Below are positions 50,492-58,960 of a DNA stretch of 64,000 nt, piece after piece. How positions within the stretch are numbered: the first letter of the stretch is position 1; each line of letters begins with the position of its first letter. The stretch is from Pseudonocardia kujensis (lineage in GTDB: Bacteria; Actinomycetota; Actinomycetes; Mycobacteriales; Pseudonocardiaceae): NCBI RefSeq assembly GCF_021283305.1, contig NZ_JAJSOK010000003.1, forward strand, positions 1 to 64,000. Reading direction: 5' to 3'. The notes under the pieces are model-generated. The model had not been told where the DNA came from, did not search any database, and worked only from the letters and a program-made list of their open reading frames with translations. A program made the translations under genes and the position numbers.

Positions 50492-51025
50492 ATGGACCGC
50501 ACCAGTATGGCGAGCCGGGCGGCCTGTAAGGCGATGACGGACACCGTGCTGCCCGCGCTGCTGGCCACCGGCGACAGCCAGGCCATCGAGCAGGCACACC
50601 TGGTGCGGGACTTCCTCGGCTACGCCGCGGACCGGGTCGACCTGGTGGACCGCCGCAACCGCTTCCACCTGCGAGCCGCGCTCGCGACCGCCGAGGCGGT
50701 GGAGGCACAGGGCGTCCTCCCCGCGGGCGAACCGGTGTGCGCGGCCGTCGCCGAGGGCAGGCGGGTACTGGCCGACCCCGACGCGGACGACCGGGCGGTG
50801 GTGGCCGCCCTCGCTGCCCTCGACGGCGCCCTCTGCGGGCTCGTCCGCAGGCTGGGCACGATGGCACCGGACGTGCGCGCGGCCGTCGAACGCGCCGTGG
50901 TCGCCGGCTCGCGGCCCCGGCTGGCGGCCGACCGCTCGTGGGTGGCGCCGCTCGGGTTCGACCCCGAACCTGCGACCATCCCGGACCTGCTCGGCGCGCT
51001 CGACGGCCGACGGGAGGACGCTTGA
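50492..51025 (+). CDS. Small helical partner of the APH-like kinase
   Basis: The 177-residue protein is all-helical and Ala-rich, with no cysteine cluster or membrane segment. It follows the kinase by 1 bp and overlaps the next start (TGATG). In the levulinate pathway the kinase LvaA needs a small partner, LvaB. This protein has the corresponding place but sequence relation is not shown. The family seems common beside APH-like genes in actinomycetes (DUF6285-type, from memory). Confidence 0.6.
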   Translation: MDRTSMASRAACKAMTDTVLPALLATGDSQAIEQAHLVRDFLGYAADRVDLVDRRNRFHLRAALATAEAVEAQGVLPAGEPVCAAVAEGRRVLADPDADDRAVVAALAALDGALCGLVRRLGTMAPDVRAAVERAVVAGSRPRLAADRSWVAPLGFDPEPATIPDLLGALDGRREDA

Positions 51026-51945
51026 TGGCGGTCGACGAGACGCGGCACGCGCTCACCCCGGGCGGGCATGACCGGGAGTCGCTGGTGTGGGCGGTTCCCC
51101 TGCCGGAGGAGAAGACGACCGTCGTCGTCTACACCTGGGTCAACGGCGACGACGTGGCCGGGGCCGCGGCGATGGTGTTCGGCAGCGCGGTCGGGGACCA
51201 GGTGTTCGAGGTCGTCGACGGGGTCGACGTCGGCCGGGCGGACTTCGCGGACTGGGCCGTCGGACCGCTGCACCTCGCGCTGCGCGCGGACGGGTCGTCG
51301 TCCGTCCGGTTCGCGGGCGAACAGGCACAGATCGAGCTGGAGTTCGTCGGGACCCACGAGGCCTACCCCTACAGCGAGCATGTCGAGGGCTGCCCGGGCT
51401 TCTTCGCCGACGACCGGGTCGAGCAGACCGGCCGAGTGACCGGACGGGCCAACATCGGCGGCCGGACCGTCGAGTTCGCGGCGGCGGGCCAGCGGGACCA
51501 TTCGTGGGGCACCCGGGATTGGGCCGCGATGACGCACATGAAGTGGCTCAACGTCGTCACCGACGTCGACACGGTGCACCTCGTCGAGCTGCAGGCCTTC
51601 GGGCGTACGCACCTGCGGGGGTACCTCGTCCGCGACGGCGAGCTGTCCCCGCTGGCCACCGCCCACCTCGTCCCGGCGTTCGACCCCGACCTCTACTACC
51701 GCAGCGTCACGGGAACCGTGACCGACCGGCGCGGACGCACCGTGGAGCTCGCGCTCGACGCCGACCCCCACCACTTCACCTGGCAGGTGCACCCGCGCCT
51801 GCGCATCCACGACTCGATGCTCGCGGGCACGGCGAACGGCCTGCCCGCGGCGGCGTACGCGGACGCCTCCTGGGAGACCTGCTACGTCGAGTACCACCAG
51901 GCACGGTCCGCCGACCGGGCCGCTTCCGGACGACACGACCACTGA
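51025..51945 (+). CDS. CrtC/AttH-like protein with HSWGxRDW motif
   Basis: The 306-residue protein is built of long beta strands and carries GQRDHSWGTRDW near residue 157. This is the conserved motif of the lipocalin-like AttH/CrtC group (DUF7064/7065-type proteins). CrtC itself hydrates a terminal isoprenoid double bond; other members are uncharacterised. Paralogues in this window are at 53305-54192 and 55275-56243. No signal peptide. It is coupled to the gene before it. Confidence 0.75.
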   Translation: MAVDETRHALTPGGHDRESLVWAVPLPEEKTTVVVYTWVNGDDVAGAAAMVFGSAVGDQVFEVVDGVDVGRADFADWAVGPLHLALRADGSSSVRFAGEQAQIELEFVGTHEAYPYSEHVEGCPGFFADDRVEQTGRVTGRANIGGRTVEFAAAGQRDHSWGTRDWAAMTHMKWLNVVTDVDTVHLVELQAFGRTHLRGYLVRDGELSPLATAHLVPAFDPDLYYRSVTGTVTDRRGRTVELALDADPHHFTWQVHPRLRIHDSMLAGTANGLPAAAYADASWETCYVEYHQARSADRAASGRHDH

Positions 51946-51958
51946 GGACGGTGACCGC

Positions 51959-53275
51959 ATGGGCGCGGAGCCTTTCGACATCGAGGCGGCCCTGGCCCGC
52001 TACCGGGGTACCTACCCCGCGGGGGCAGAGGGGGACCGGCAGTTCCGGGACTCCCTCAAGACGTCGGTGGTCGAGACCACCGACGACTCGGTGTTGCGCA
52101 ACCGGCTCTCCACCGAGGAGATCGACGACTTCCTCGCCTACACCGGGTGGAACCTCTGGGACCTGCTGGGCAAGCGCTCCACCGAGGGCGAGAACAGCTT
52201 GATCCCCCGGCAGGAGTACGAGACCGTCGCGTTCACGCAGCAATGGCTGCGATTCCCGCAGTTCTACGAGCGAATCACGGAGGCCGTCGGCGGGGCGGAG
52301 GGTGTGGTCGAGCTCGGCCGGACCGCCCGCCGCGAGCCCGCCAACAAACTGAACAACACCCGGGCCTGGGTCAACGTGTGCAGCCTGATGGGCCGCGGAC
52401 TGCTGGTGGCTCTGCGGCAGCTCGACGCACACGACCAGCTGCACGAGCTCAACACCGCGATCCAGTTCCAGCGGCGGATCCAGCACGGCACCTACGGCGC
52501 GGGGCCCGGCTACGTGACCGGCCGCAACTACGAGGCGAGGGTCCTCGACCAGAGCTGGATCGACCGGTTCGCGGCCGAGGTCGAGAGCACCGAGGGTCGG
52601 CTGCAGGAGTGCAAGAAGTTCAACGCCGCGACAGAGCTGTTCGGCTTCCTGATGATGTTCGACACCCGGTCGTCGACCAACACCAGCGGCCCCTACCCGC
52701 TGCCCGACGGCAACGTGATGCTGGTCCGCGACCACTTCCTCTTCGAGGACCTCTACCCCTGGTCGGACGTCGCCTCGTCCATGCCCTACTGCGTCACCCA
52801 GGTCATGGTGTTCGACGGCGCGGCGGGCATCAACTACCGGATCAGCGACATCGGCACCACGTTCGTCGACAGGGGCGACTACCTCGACCACATGGTCGGG
52901 TTCTCGGTGTACGCCCGCGAGAAGTGGAACACCCCCGCCGCCGACCTGCGGTTGCTCACCGACGCCGAGGCCGCCGAGATCACCGCGGCCTCCCGCGGCG
53001 GACTCACCGCGCTCTACCGCCGGATCTCTCGGATGAGCAGGCGCGACCGGATCATGGCCGGGGTCCTCGTGTACACGCGCGAGATGATGGCACCCTTCGC
53101 CCGCGGTGCGGGCGTGTGGGACGAGTTCGTCGGCGCGCTGCAGTTCGACGAGCTGCACCGCGGCGCCTCGGCCGCCTATCACCCACTGACCACCGGCGAC
53201 GCCAACGACCTGCTGCCTCGCGCCTTCATCCTGGGCGAGGCCTTCCCGCCCGTCGGTCACCGACCCACCTGGTGA
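51959..53275 (+). CDS. Unrecognised 438-residue protein
   Basis: The protein matches no family I know. It is soluble and mixed alpha/beta, rich in aromatic and charged residues: FLAYTGWNLWDLLGKRST, RREPANKLNNTRAWVNVCSL, SSMPYCVTQVMVFDGAAGIN and TTFVDRGDYLDHMVGFSVYA. No P-loop, Rossmann, heme or metal motif is obvious. It sits between two CrtC/AttH-like genes with gaps of 13 and 29 bp, so it must work in the same step or complex. Codon use matches its neighbours, so it is a real gene. Confidence 0.8.
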   Translation: MGAEPFDIEAALARYRGTYPAGAEGDRQFRDSLKTSVVETTDDSVLRNRLSTEEIDDFLAYTGWNLWDLLGKRSTEGENSLIPRQEYETVAFTQQWLRFPQFYERITEAVGGAEGVVELGRTARREPANKLNNTRAWVNVCSLMGRGLLVALRQLDAHDQLHELNTAIQFQRRIQHGTYGAGPGYVTGRNYEARVLDQSWIDRFAAEVESTEGRLQECKKFNAATELFGFLMMFDTRSSTNTSGPYPLPDGNVMLVRDHFLFEDLYPWSDVASSMPYCVTQVMVFDGAAGINYRISDIGTTFVDRGDYLDHMVGFSVYAREKWNTPAADLRLLTDAEAAEITAASRGGLTALYRRISRMSRRDRIMAGVLVYTREMMAPFARGAGVWDEFVGALQFDELHRGASAAYHPLTTGDANDLLPRAFILGEAFPPVGHRPTW

Positions 53276-53304
53276 CCTCCACCGAAGAGGAGGACCGTCC
53301 ACCG

Positions 53305-54192
53305 ATGCTCACCGACCGCGACCGCCTGCGCCACACGATCTCGGGGCCGCACGCCCGCGAGAGCGTCGCCTACTGCCTGATCCTGCCCGAGCACGGCATC
53401 CTCGGGCACTGGTACACGTGGGTCAACGAACACGACGTCGCCGGCCGCGCCCTCGTCCTGCACAAGGAAGGGCCGGAACCGGTGCTGTTCAAGCATGTCG
53501 ACGGACTTCCCGCGGGCGGGCAGAACTTCGACGACTGGACGCTCGACGGCATCCGGCTCACCGTCGGCGACGACCTGCAGCGGGCCTCCGCCGCCTTCCA
53601 CGACGACGAGGTCGACCTCGAGTTCACCTTCGAGGCCTACCACCCGGCATTCGACTACGCGCAGAACGCCGAGGGCTGCCCGACCTACCTCGCCGCCAAC
53701 CGCTACGAGCAGTCCGGACGGATCCACGGCACGTTGGCCTGGAACGGCGAACGCATCGAGTTCGACGGGCCGGGCCACCGCGACCAGTCCTGGGGCACCC
53801 GGGACTGGGACGCCATCCACCACTACAAGTGGCTGGCGGTCGCAGGTGAGGACATCTCCTGCAACCTGATGGTGACCATGGCACACGGTGAGCTGGACAC
53901 CAACGGCTACGTCTACCGGGACGGGCAGCAGTCCCCCGTCACGTCGGCGCAGGTCACCACGGGCTGGGGTGAGGACTGGGTGCAGGACAAGGTGCAGGTC
54001 ACGGTGCACGACGACGCGGGGCGCACCACGGACATCGACATGTCCCGCTACAGCCTCGCCCGCTGGGACGTCTCCCCCACCTTCAACTTCACCGATACCG
54101 GCTTCACCGGCACGATGGCGGGCGCGCCGGTCCGGGCGTACGTGGAATACACCTGGCCGCGTGTGTACCTCGACCACCTGCTGGAGAAGTAG
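53305..54192 (+). CDS. CrtC/AttH-like protein with HSWGxRDW-type motif
   Basis: The 295-residue paralogue of 51025-51945 has GHRDQSWGTRDW near residue 158, followed by HHYKWLAVAGED. In both, the N-terminal half has a matching YTWVN block and NAEGCPTYLA/VEGCPGFFA. GAGGAGG precedes ATG 53305. It is the last gene of the plus-strand operon; a perfect hairpin follows 4 bp after its stop. Role as in the paralogue: a possible hydratase or lipid-binding protein. Confidence 0.78.
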   Translation: MLTDRDRLRHTISGPHARESVAYCLILPEHGILGHWYTWVNEHDVAGRALVLHKEGPEPVLFKHVDGLPAGGQNFDDWTLDGIRLTVGDDLQRASAAFHDDEVDLEFTFEAYHPAFDYAQNAEGCPTYLAANRYEQSGRIHGTLAWNGERIEFDGPGHRDQSWGTRDWDAIHHYKWLAVAGEDISCNLMVTMAHGELDTNGYVYRDGQQSPVTSAQVTTGWGEDWVQDKVQVTVHDDAGRTTDIDMSRYSLARWDVSPTFNFTDTGFTGTMAGAPVRAYVEYTWPRVYLDHLLEK

Positions 54193-54196
54193 CCCG

Positions 54197-54239
54197 ACGA
54201 CGACAGGGGCCGACCCGGCGGGTCGGCCCCTGTCGTCGT
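54197..54239. terminator. Perfect 20-bp bidirectional terminator
   Basis: The arm 54197-54216 pairs without mismatch with 54220-54239 around the loop GGC. It separates the convergent operons ending at 54192 (+) and 54247 (-). Confidence 0.92.
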
Positions 54240-54246
54240 GCGTGGC

Positions 54247-55278
54247 TCAGATGTCCGCGGTCGCCGCCGCCCGGTCGAGGAACGAGGTGACCAGCGCGGG
54301 GTCGGCGAAGTACTCGTCGCCGAGACCGGCCTTGGTGCGGCGGTGCTTGTACTCGAACAGCACCGCGAGCTTCCACAGCGCCATCGTGGTGTACCAGCGC
54401 AGCTCGGAGAGGTCCCGCCCGGTGATCTCGGCGTAGCGGGCGGCGAGCTCCTCCCGGGTGAGGTACCCCTCCTCCAGGACGGCAGCCCCGAGCTCGGCGG
54501 TGGGCGTCATCGGCTCCCCCGCAACCGGCCAGGACGCGAGAAAGTTGCCCACGTCGAACAGCGGGTCCCCGAGGGTGGCCAGTTCCCAATCCAGCACCGC
54601 GGCGACGCGGCCGGGCGGCTCCGGGGCGAGGATGACGTTGCCGAGGCGGTAGTCGTTGTGCACGATCGTCGCCCCCGACTCGGCGGGCGCGTGGGCCTCG
54701 AGCCAGCCGTCGACCTCGGCGAACGCCTTGGGAGGGCGACCCTGCTCGTCCGCGACGAGCCTGCGCATCCGGGCCAGGTGGCGGCCGTTGAAGCCCTCCG
54801 GCCTGCCCATCTCGGACAGCCCGGCGGCCTTCCAGTCGACGTGGTGGATCTTGGCGAGGATGTCCACCATGCTCTCCCCGATCGCGCGCCGGCACGCGGG
54901 GTCGGCGAGTGGCGCCGGGGTCTCGGTCGTGACGACCGGCCCCGGCACGTGGCTCATCACGTAGAGCGGGACGTCGATCACCTCGTCCGCCTGCGCAGTC
55001 GCGAGCACCTCGGGGACCGGCACGCCGGTCCCGGCGAGCCCCTGCAGCAGCCGGGCCTCGCGGAGCATGTCGTGCGCGCCCGGGGGCAGCGGCGGGGGCG
55101 GCGGACGACGGACGACGACCTGCCTGCTCCCCGACACCAGGTAGGTCAGGTTGGAGTGCCCGTCCCCGATCTGCCGGGTGGTCAGCGGGCCCTCGCTGAT
55201 CCCCTGCTCCTCCAGGAACCGTTGCAGCGCAGCGAGATCCGCGGCCGACCACTCCCAGGCGAGCGCCTCCTCGGTCAC
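54247..55278 (-). CDS. APH-like kinase of the ACAD10/11 type
   Basis: The 343-residue kinase matches the N-terminal domain of ACAD10/11 well: GDGHSNLTYLV, VVRRPPPPPLPPGAHDMLRE, VPVPEVLA, TIVHNDYRLGNVILAPEPPG and VAAVLDWELATLGDPLFDVG. It would phosphorylate the hydroxyl of a hydroxyacyl-CoA so that phosphate can later be eliminated, by analogy. The start is GTG 55278, overlapping the CrtC/AttH-like stop as GTGA. It is the last gene of the minus-strand operon. The separate kinase at 49273 is more divergent. Confidence 0.88.
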   Translation of the reverse strand: MTEEALAWEWSAADLAALQRFLEEQGISEGPLTTRQIGDGHSNLTYLVSGSRQVVVRRPPPPPLPPGAHDMLREARLLQGLAGTGVPVPEVLATAQADEVIDVPLYVMSHVPGPVVTTETPAPLADPACRRAIGESMVDILAKIHHVDWKAAGLSEMGRPEGFNGRHLARMRRLVADEQGRPPKAFAEVDGWLEAHAPAESGATIVHNDYRLGNVILAPEPPGRVAAVLDWELATLGDPLFDVGNFLASWPVAGEPMTPTAELGAAVLEEGYLTREELAARYAEITGRDLSELRWYTTMALWKLAVLFEYKHRRTKAGLGDEYFADPALVTSFLDRAAATADI

Positions 55279-56243
55279 CGGTTCCTGCTCGCGACGAGGT
55301 GGTTGAGGTAGTCCCGGGACCAGTGCGTCTCCCACTGGCCCGCGCCGGGCTCGCCGTCGATCGTGGCGTCGCAAGCGGACTCCCAGATCTCGGTGGCCAT
55401 CTTGTCGTTGGTGGGCAGCTTGATCAGCGCGTACCGGTCGAACGTCACTTCGGTGCGGCCGCCCGAGGTGTCCACGAGCGTGGCCTCGAGCCGCTTCTGC
55501 GACATGTCGTCGTGGTAGGTGGCCTTGTGCTCGATGTGCGACACCGGGATCGTGACGCCGTTCTTGAGCACGGACCCCGCGAAGCCCCACTCGCCGCCCG
55601 CGATCCAGATCCAGCCGTTGACCGCGTTGCCGGAGTCGGTGTAGGCGACGAACCACTTCCAGTGGTGCGGCACGCCCCAGTCCCGGTTGCCCCACGAGTG
55701 GTCGCGGTGCCCCATGCGGCGGTCCCACTCGACGCGGCGGCCCGCCACCTCCAGGAACCCGGACACCCGGCCCGTCTGCTCCAGGCGGTTCTGGGCGAAC
55801 CACTCGGGCAGCCCGTCCGGGTTGGAGCGGTAGCTGAAAGCGTCCTGGACCGCCTCGAAGCGGTACTCCAGGCGGACCTTCTCGCTCTCGTAGGTCACCT
55901 CGGCGGTGCGCCGCAGCTCCGGCTGGCGGATCGACAGGCCCTTGAGCCGGAAGTCGTCCAGATCCATGTCCTCGGGCACGGAGCCGCCGTCGAGGTCCAG
56001 CGCGACCGGCTCGGCGTCCGGACCCCAGACCGAGACGTTGAACCCGGCCTTGCCGTGCGCTGTCAGGTACAGGTAGACCTGCAGCCCGAGCCGCTCCTCG
56101 GGCATGATCATCTCGTAGAACAGCGAGTCCCGCATCCGGCCGCCGGGCTCGGCGGGCCAGTGCCGCAGGTCGTCGCGCGGGCCGAACCCGGGGTCGGGGA
56201 TGTGGACGGTCGGCTCGGTCTGGGTCGGGTCGGTCTGGGTCAT
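55275..56243 (-). CDS. CrtC/AttH-like protein, third paralogue
   Basis: The 322-residue protein has GHRDHSWGNRDWGVPHHWKW near residue 190 and SNPDGLPEWFAQNRLEQTGR before it, the same layout as the two plus-strand paralogues. The N-terminus (MTQTDPTQTEP) is an extra low-complexity tail. It sits between a crotonase (5 bp upstream) and the APH-like kinase (4-bp overlap). In both operons CrtC/AttH-like genes thus accompany an APH-like kinase. Confidence 0.78.
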   Translation of the reverse strand: MTQTDPTQTEPTVHIPDPGFGPRDDLRHWPAEPGGRMRDSLFYEMIMPEERLGLQVYLYLTAHGKAGFNVSVWGPDAEPVALDLDGGSVPEDMDLDDFRLKGLSIRQPELRRTAEVTYESEKVRLEYRFEAVQDAFSYRSNPDGLPEWFAQNRLEQTGRVSGFLEVAGRRVEWDRRMGHRDHSWGNRDWGVPHHWKWFVAYTDSGNAVNGWIWIAGGEWGFAGSVLKNGVTIPVSHIEHKATYHDDMSQKRLEATLVDTSGGRTEVTFDRYALIKLPTNDKMATEIWESACDATIDGEPGAGQWETHWSRDYLNHLVASRNR

Positions 56244-56248
56244 GGGCA

Positions 56249-57079
56249 CTACCTCCCGGTGAAGGTCGGCGCGCGGCCCTCGAGGAAGGCCGAGAGCGCC
56301 TCGGGCATGTCGTCGGCACGGGTCAGCAGTGCCTGTCCGCGGTTCTCCAGCTCCATCGCGGCGCCGTAGGAGGTGATCTCCTGGTTGCGCAGCAGCGCGC
56401 GCTTGGACATCCGGATCCCACCGGGCGAGTTCGCCGCGATCTGCTCCGCGAGGGCGTCCGCCTCGGCGAACAGCTCCTCGCTGGGCACCACACGGTTGAC
56501 CAGGCCGATCCGCTCGGCCTCGGCCGCCTCGACGATCCGGCCGGTGAAGCCGAGCTCGGCCGCGCGGCCGTAGCCGAGCAGCCGGGTCAGCGCGTAGCTG
56601 GTGCCAAGCTCGCCGCAGGACAGGCCGACCCGGACGAAGGCGCAGGACAGCTTCGCCGTGGGCGCCGCCAGCCGGATGTCCGCGGCCAGCGCCAGCGCCA
56701 ACCCGCCGCCGACGGCGGGTCCGTGGATCGCGGCGATCACGGGGAAGGGCAGCGCTTTGATCGCCGCGATCCCGTTCGCCGCCGCCTCCTGGAAGAACAG
56801 GAACTCGCGGACGCCGAAGCCCTGGATCGACCCGATCTCGGCGAGGTCGAACCCGGCGCAGAAGGCCCGCTCCCCCGCGCCGCGCAGGATCAGCGCACGG
56901 GCGCCGCTGTCCCGCAGGGCCAGCGCGGCGTCGTTGTGGTCGTAGAAGGTCTGCACGGTCTGGGAGTTGGCGCGCTCGGGTCGGTTCACGGTCAGCACGG
57001 CCACGCCGTCCGCGCGCAGCTCGACCAGCAGCGTCTCCAGCTCGACGAGCGTGGTGGTCCGGTCCTCGGTGGTGGTCAT
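56249..57079 (-). CDS. Crotonase-family protein lacking both usual Glu
   Basis: The 276-residue crotonase has FCAGFDLAEIGS, GPAVGGGLALALAADIRLAA (Ala for the first Glu) and AFVRVGLSCGELGTSYALTR, with an acidic residue shifted to GELGTS. That pattern is more like isomerase or hydrolase crotonases than a hydratase. The C-terminus has AMELENRGQALLTRADDMPE. It is a tandem paralogue of the next gene, which it overlaps by one base. Confidence 0.85.
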   Translation of the reverse strand: MTTTEDRTTTLVELETLLVELRADGVAVLTVNRPERANSQTVQTFYDHNDAALALRDSGARALILRGAGERAFCAGFDLAEIGSIQGFGVREFLFFQEAAANGIAAIKALPFPVIAAIHGPAVGGGLALALAADIRLAAPTAKLSCAFVRVGLSCGELGTSYALTRLLGYGRAAELGFTGRIVEAAEAERIGLVNRVVPSEELFAEADALAEQIAANSPGGIRMSKRALLRNQEITSYGAAMELENRGQALLTRADDMPEALSAFLEGRAPTFTGR

Positions 57080-57882
57080 CAGCGCCCCTCGAAGACGGGC
57101 GCACGCTTCTCCTGGAACGCGGCGAGGGCCTCGGCCATGTCGTCGCTGCGGGTCAGCAACGCCTGCCCGCGGTTCTCCAGCTCCATGGCCGCCGCGTAGG
57201 ACGAGACCTCCATGTTCGCGTGCAGGGCCCGCTTCGACAGCTGGACACCGCCCGGGGAGTTCGCGCAGATCAGCTCGGCCATCTCCAGCGCGGCACCGAG
57301 CAGCTCCTCCTCGGGTACCACCCGGTTGACCAGGCCGGTCTCCTCGGCGCGCGCCGCGTCCATCATGCCCGCGGTGTAGGCGAACTCGGCGGCCGCGGCG
57401 GGCCCGATCAGCCGCGGCAGCAGCCAGGACGTGCCCAGGTCGCCCGCCGACAGCCCGATCTTGACGAACGCGGCGTTGAACTTCGCCCGCGGCGAGGCCA
57501 GCCGGATGTCCGCGGCCAGCGCCAGCGCCAGCCCGCCGCCCGCGGCGGCGCCGTTCACCGCGGCGATCACGGGAACCCGGATGCCCCGGATCGCGGCCAG
57601 CGCGCGGGCGGCCCGCTCCTGCAGGTCCAGCATGCCCAGGGCGCCGAGCTCGGGCAGCTTCTCGGCGTCGGCGAGGTCGTAGCCCGCGCAGAAGGCCTTG
57701 CCCGCGCCGGTCAGGACCAGCACGCGCAGGCCCGGATCGCGGTCCAGCTCACGGGCCGTCGTCTCCAGCTCGCGGAACATGTCGGCGGTCATCGCGTTGT
57801 AGCGATCCGGCCGGTCGAGTGTCAGCACGACCACGCCCTCACGCGGCCGCTCCAGCCGGAAGGTGGTCGGGGTGTCGGACAT
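57079..57882 (-). CDS. Crotonase-family protein, tandem paralogue
   Basis: The 267-residue protein is a duplicate of the previous gene: FCAGYDLADAEK, NGAAAGGGLALALAADIRLA, AFVKIGLSAGDLGTSWLLPR and AMELENRGQALLTRSDDMAE. It has Ala in place of the first Glu and Asp in GDLGTS. Retention of both copies suggests different substrates or a hetero-oligomer. It is 18 bp from the luciferase-like gene. Confidence 0.85.
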   Translation of the reverse strand: MSDTPTTFRLERPREGVVVLTLDRPDRYNAMTADMFRELETTARELDRDPGLRVLVLTGAGKAFCAGYDLADAEKLPELGALGMLDLQERAARALAAIRGIRVPVIAAVNGAAAGGGLALALAADIRLASPRAKFNAAFVKIGLSAGDLGTSWLLPRLIGPAAAAEFAYTAGMMDAARAEETGLVNRVVPEEELLGAALEMAELICANSPGGVQLSKRALHANMEVSSYAAAMELENRGQALLTRSDDMAEALAAFQEKRAPVFEGR

Positions 57883-57900
57883 CTCCAGTGGTCCTCTCGA

Positions 57901-58944
57901 TCAGGCGTGGGCCGGTGTGGGGGTGAGTGCGGCGAGGATCTCCTCGGTGACCTCCTCGGCCTGCTCGGGCTCGAGACCCCAGGGCGGGGCGACGAGGTCG
58001 AGATGGTCGAAGTCCGCGGCGTGCGCGGCGACGCGGTCGGGCAGGTCCGCGGCCCGGCACACGATGCCGATGGCGTCGACCGCCGCGTCCGGGACGGCCG
58101 CCGCTGCGGCGGCGGTGTCGCCGGCCTTGATCGCGGTGCGGATGCGCTGCTGGGCCGCCTCCCAGCCGTGGATCGCGAAGAGCCGGTCGTACACGCGGGA
58201 GGCGGCGTACTGGGCGACCGCGAAGGCGACCCGGCGGCGGCCCGCCTCCTCGTCGGCGTCGAGAGCGATCATGCGGGTGCCTTTGACGACGAACCCGTCG
58301 AGCGTCCGGCCCGCGTCCGCGGCGCCGCGCTCGAGCTCGGGCCGCACCACCTCGGCGAGGTAGGTCGCTGTCGTCATCGGGTGGGCGACGAGGCCGTCCG
58401 CGACCCGGCCCGCCGCGCGCACCATCCGTGGCCCGACGCCGGCCGTCCAGATCGGGAGGTCGTCGCGCAGCGGGGCGGGTGTGCCGGCCGTCGGTGCCAG
58501 GTGCACGCGGTAGAAGCGGCCCTCGTGGTGGACCGGCCCCTCGTGGAGCCGCCAGAGCGCCCGGAGCACGGTGACCAGCTCCTCCATTCGGGCGGCGGGC
58601 GACGCACCGCTGGCGGAGAGCCAGTTCTCCATCATCCCGGAGGTGCCGTTGCCCAGCCCGAGGACGATCCGACCGCCGGTCAGCTCGTCGAGATCGCGGG
58701 CCTCGGCGGCCCAGATCAGGGGGGAACGGCCGACACCGTAGGCGATGTTCGAGCCGATCACGAGCCGCTCGGTGGCGGCTCCGAGCACGGCCATCGGGAT
58801 GGTGGCGGACCGGCTGTAGAGCTCGCCGGTCCACACCGCGCCGAAGCCCGCGGCCTCCGCGCGGCGCGCGAGGTCCGCGGCGGCCCGGAAGCGCCGTGGC
58901 CCCCGCCCACCGGTGAAGATCGTCAGTCCGTACTGCTCGCGCAT
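57901..58944 (-). CDS. Luciferase-like (LLM) F420/flavin oxidoreductase
   Basis: The 347-residue TIM-barrel protein has AGFGAVWTGELYSRSATIPM, IGSNIAYGVGRSPLIWAAEA, LDELTGGRIVLGLGNGTSGM and WTAGVGPRMVRAAGRVADGL. It belongs to the bacterial luciferase group, which in actinomycetes often uses F420 rather than FMN. It may oxidise an alcohol or reduce an enone; the choice cannot be made from sequence. A decayed relative is at 22008-22714. It is cotranscribed with crotonases on both sides. Confidence 0.85.
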   Translation of the reverse strand: MREQYGLTIFTGGRGPRRFRAAADLARRAEAAGFGAVWTGELYSRSATIPMAVLGAATERLVIGSNIAYGVGRSPLIWAAEARDLDELTGGRIVLGLGNGTSGMMENWLSASGASPAARMEELVTVLRALWRLHEGPVHHEGRFYRVHLAPTAGTPAPLRDDLPIWTAGVGPRMVRAAGRVADGLVAHPMTTATYLAEVVRPELERGAADAGRTLDGFVVKGTRMIALDADEEAGRRRVAFAVAQYAASRVYDRLFAIHGWEAAQQRIRTAIKAGDTAAAAAAVPDAAVDAIGIVCRAADLPDRVAAHAADFDHLDLVAPPWGLEPEQAEEVTEEILAALTPTPAHA

Positions 58945-58960
58945 CGTCGCGCGCCCCTCC

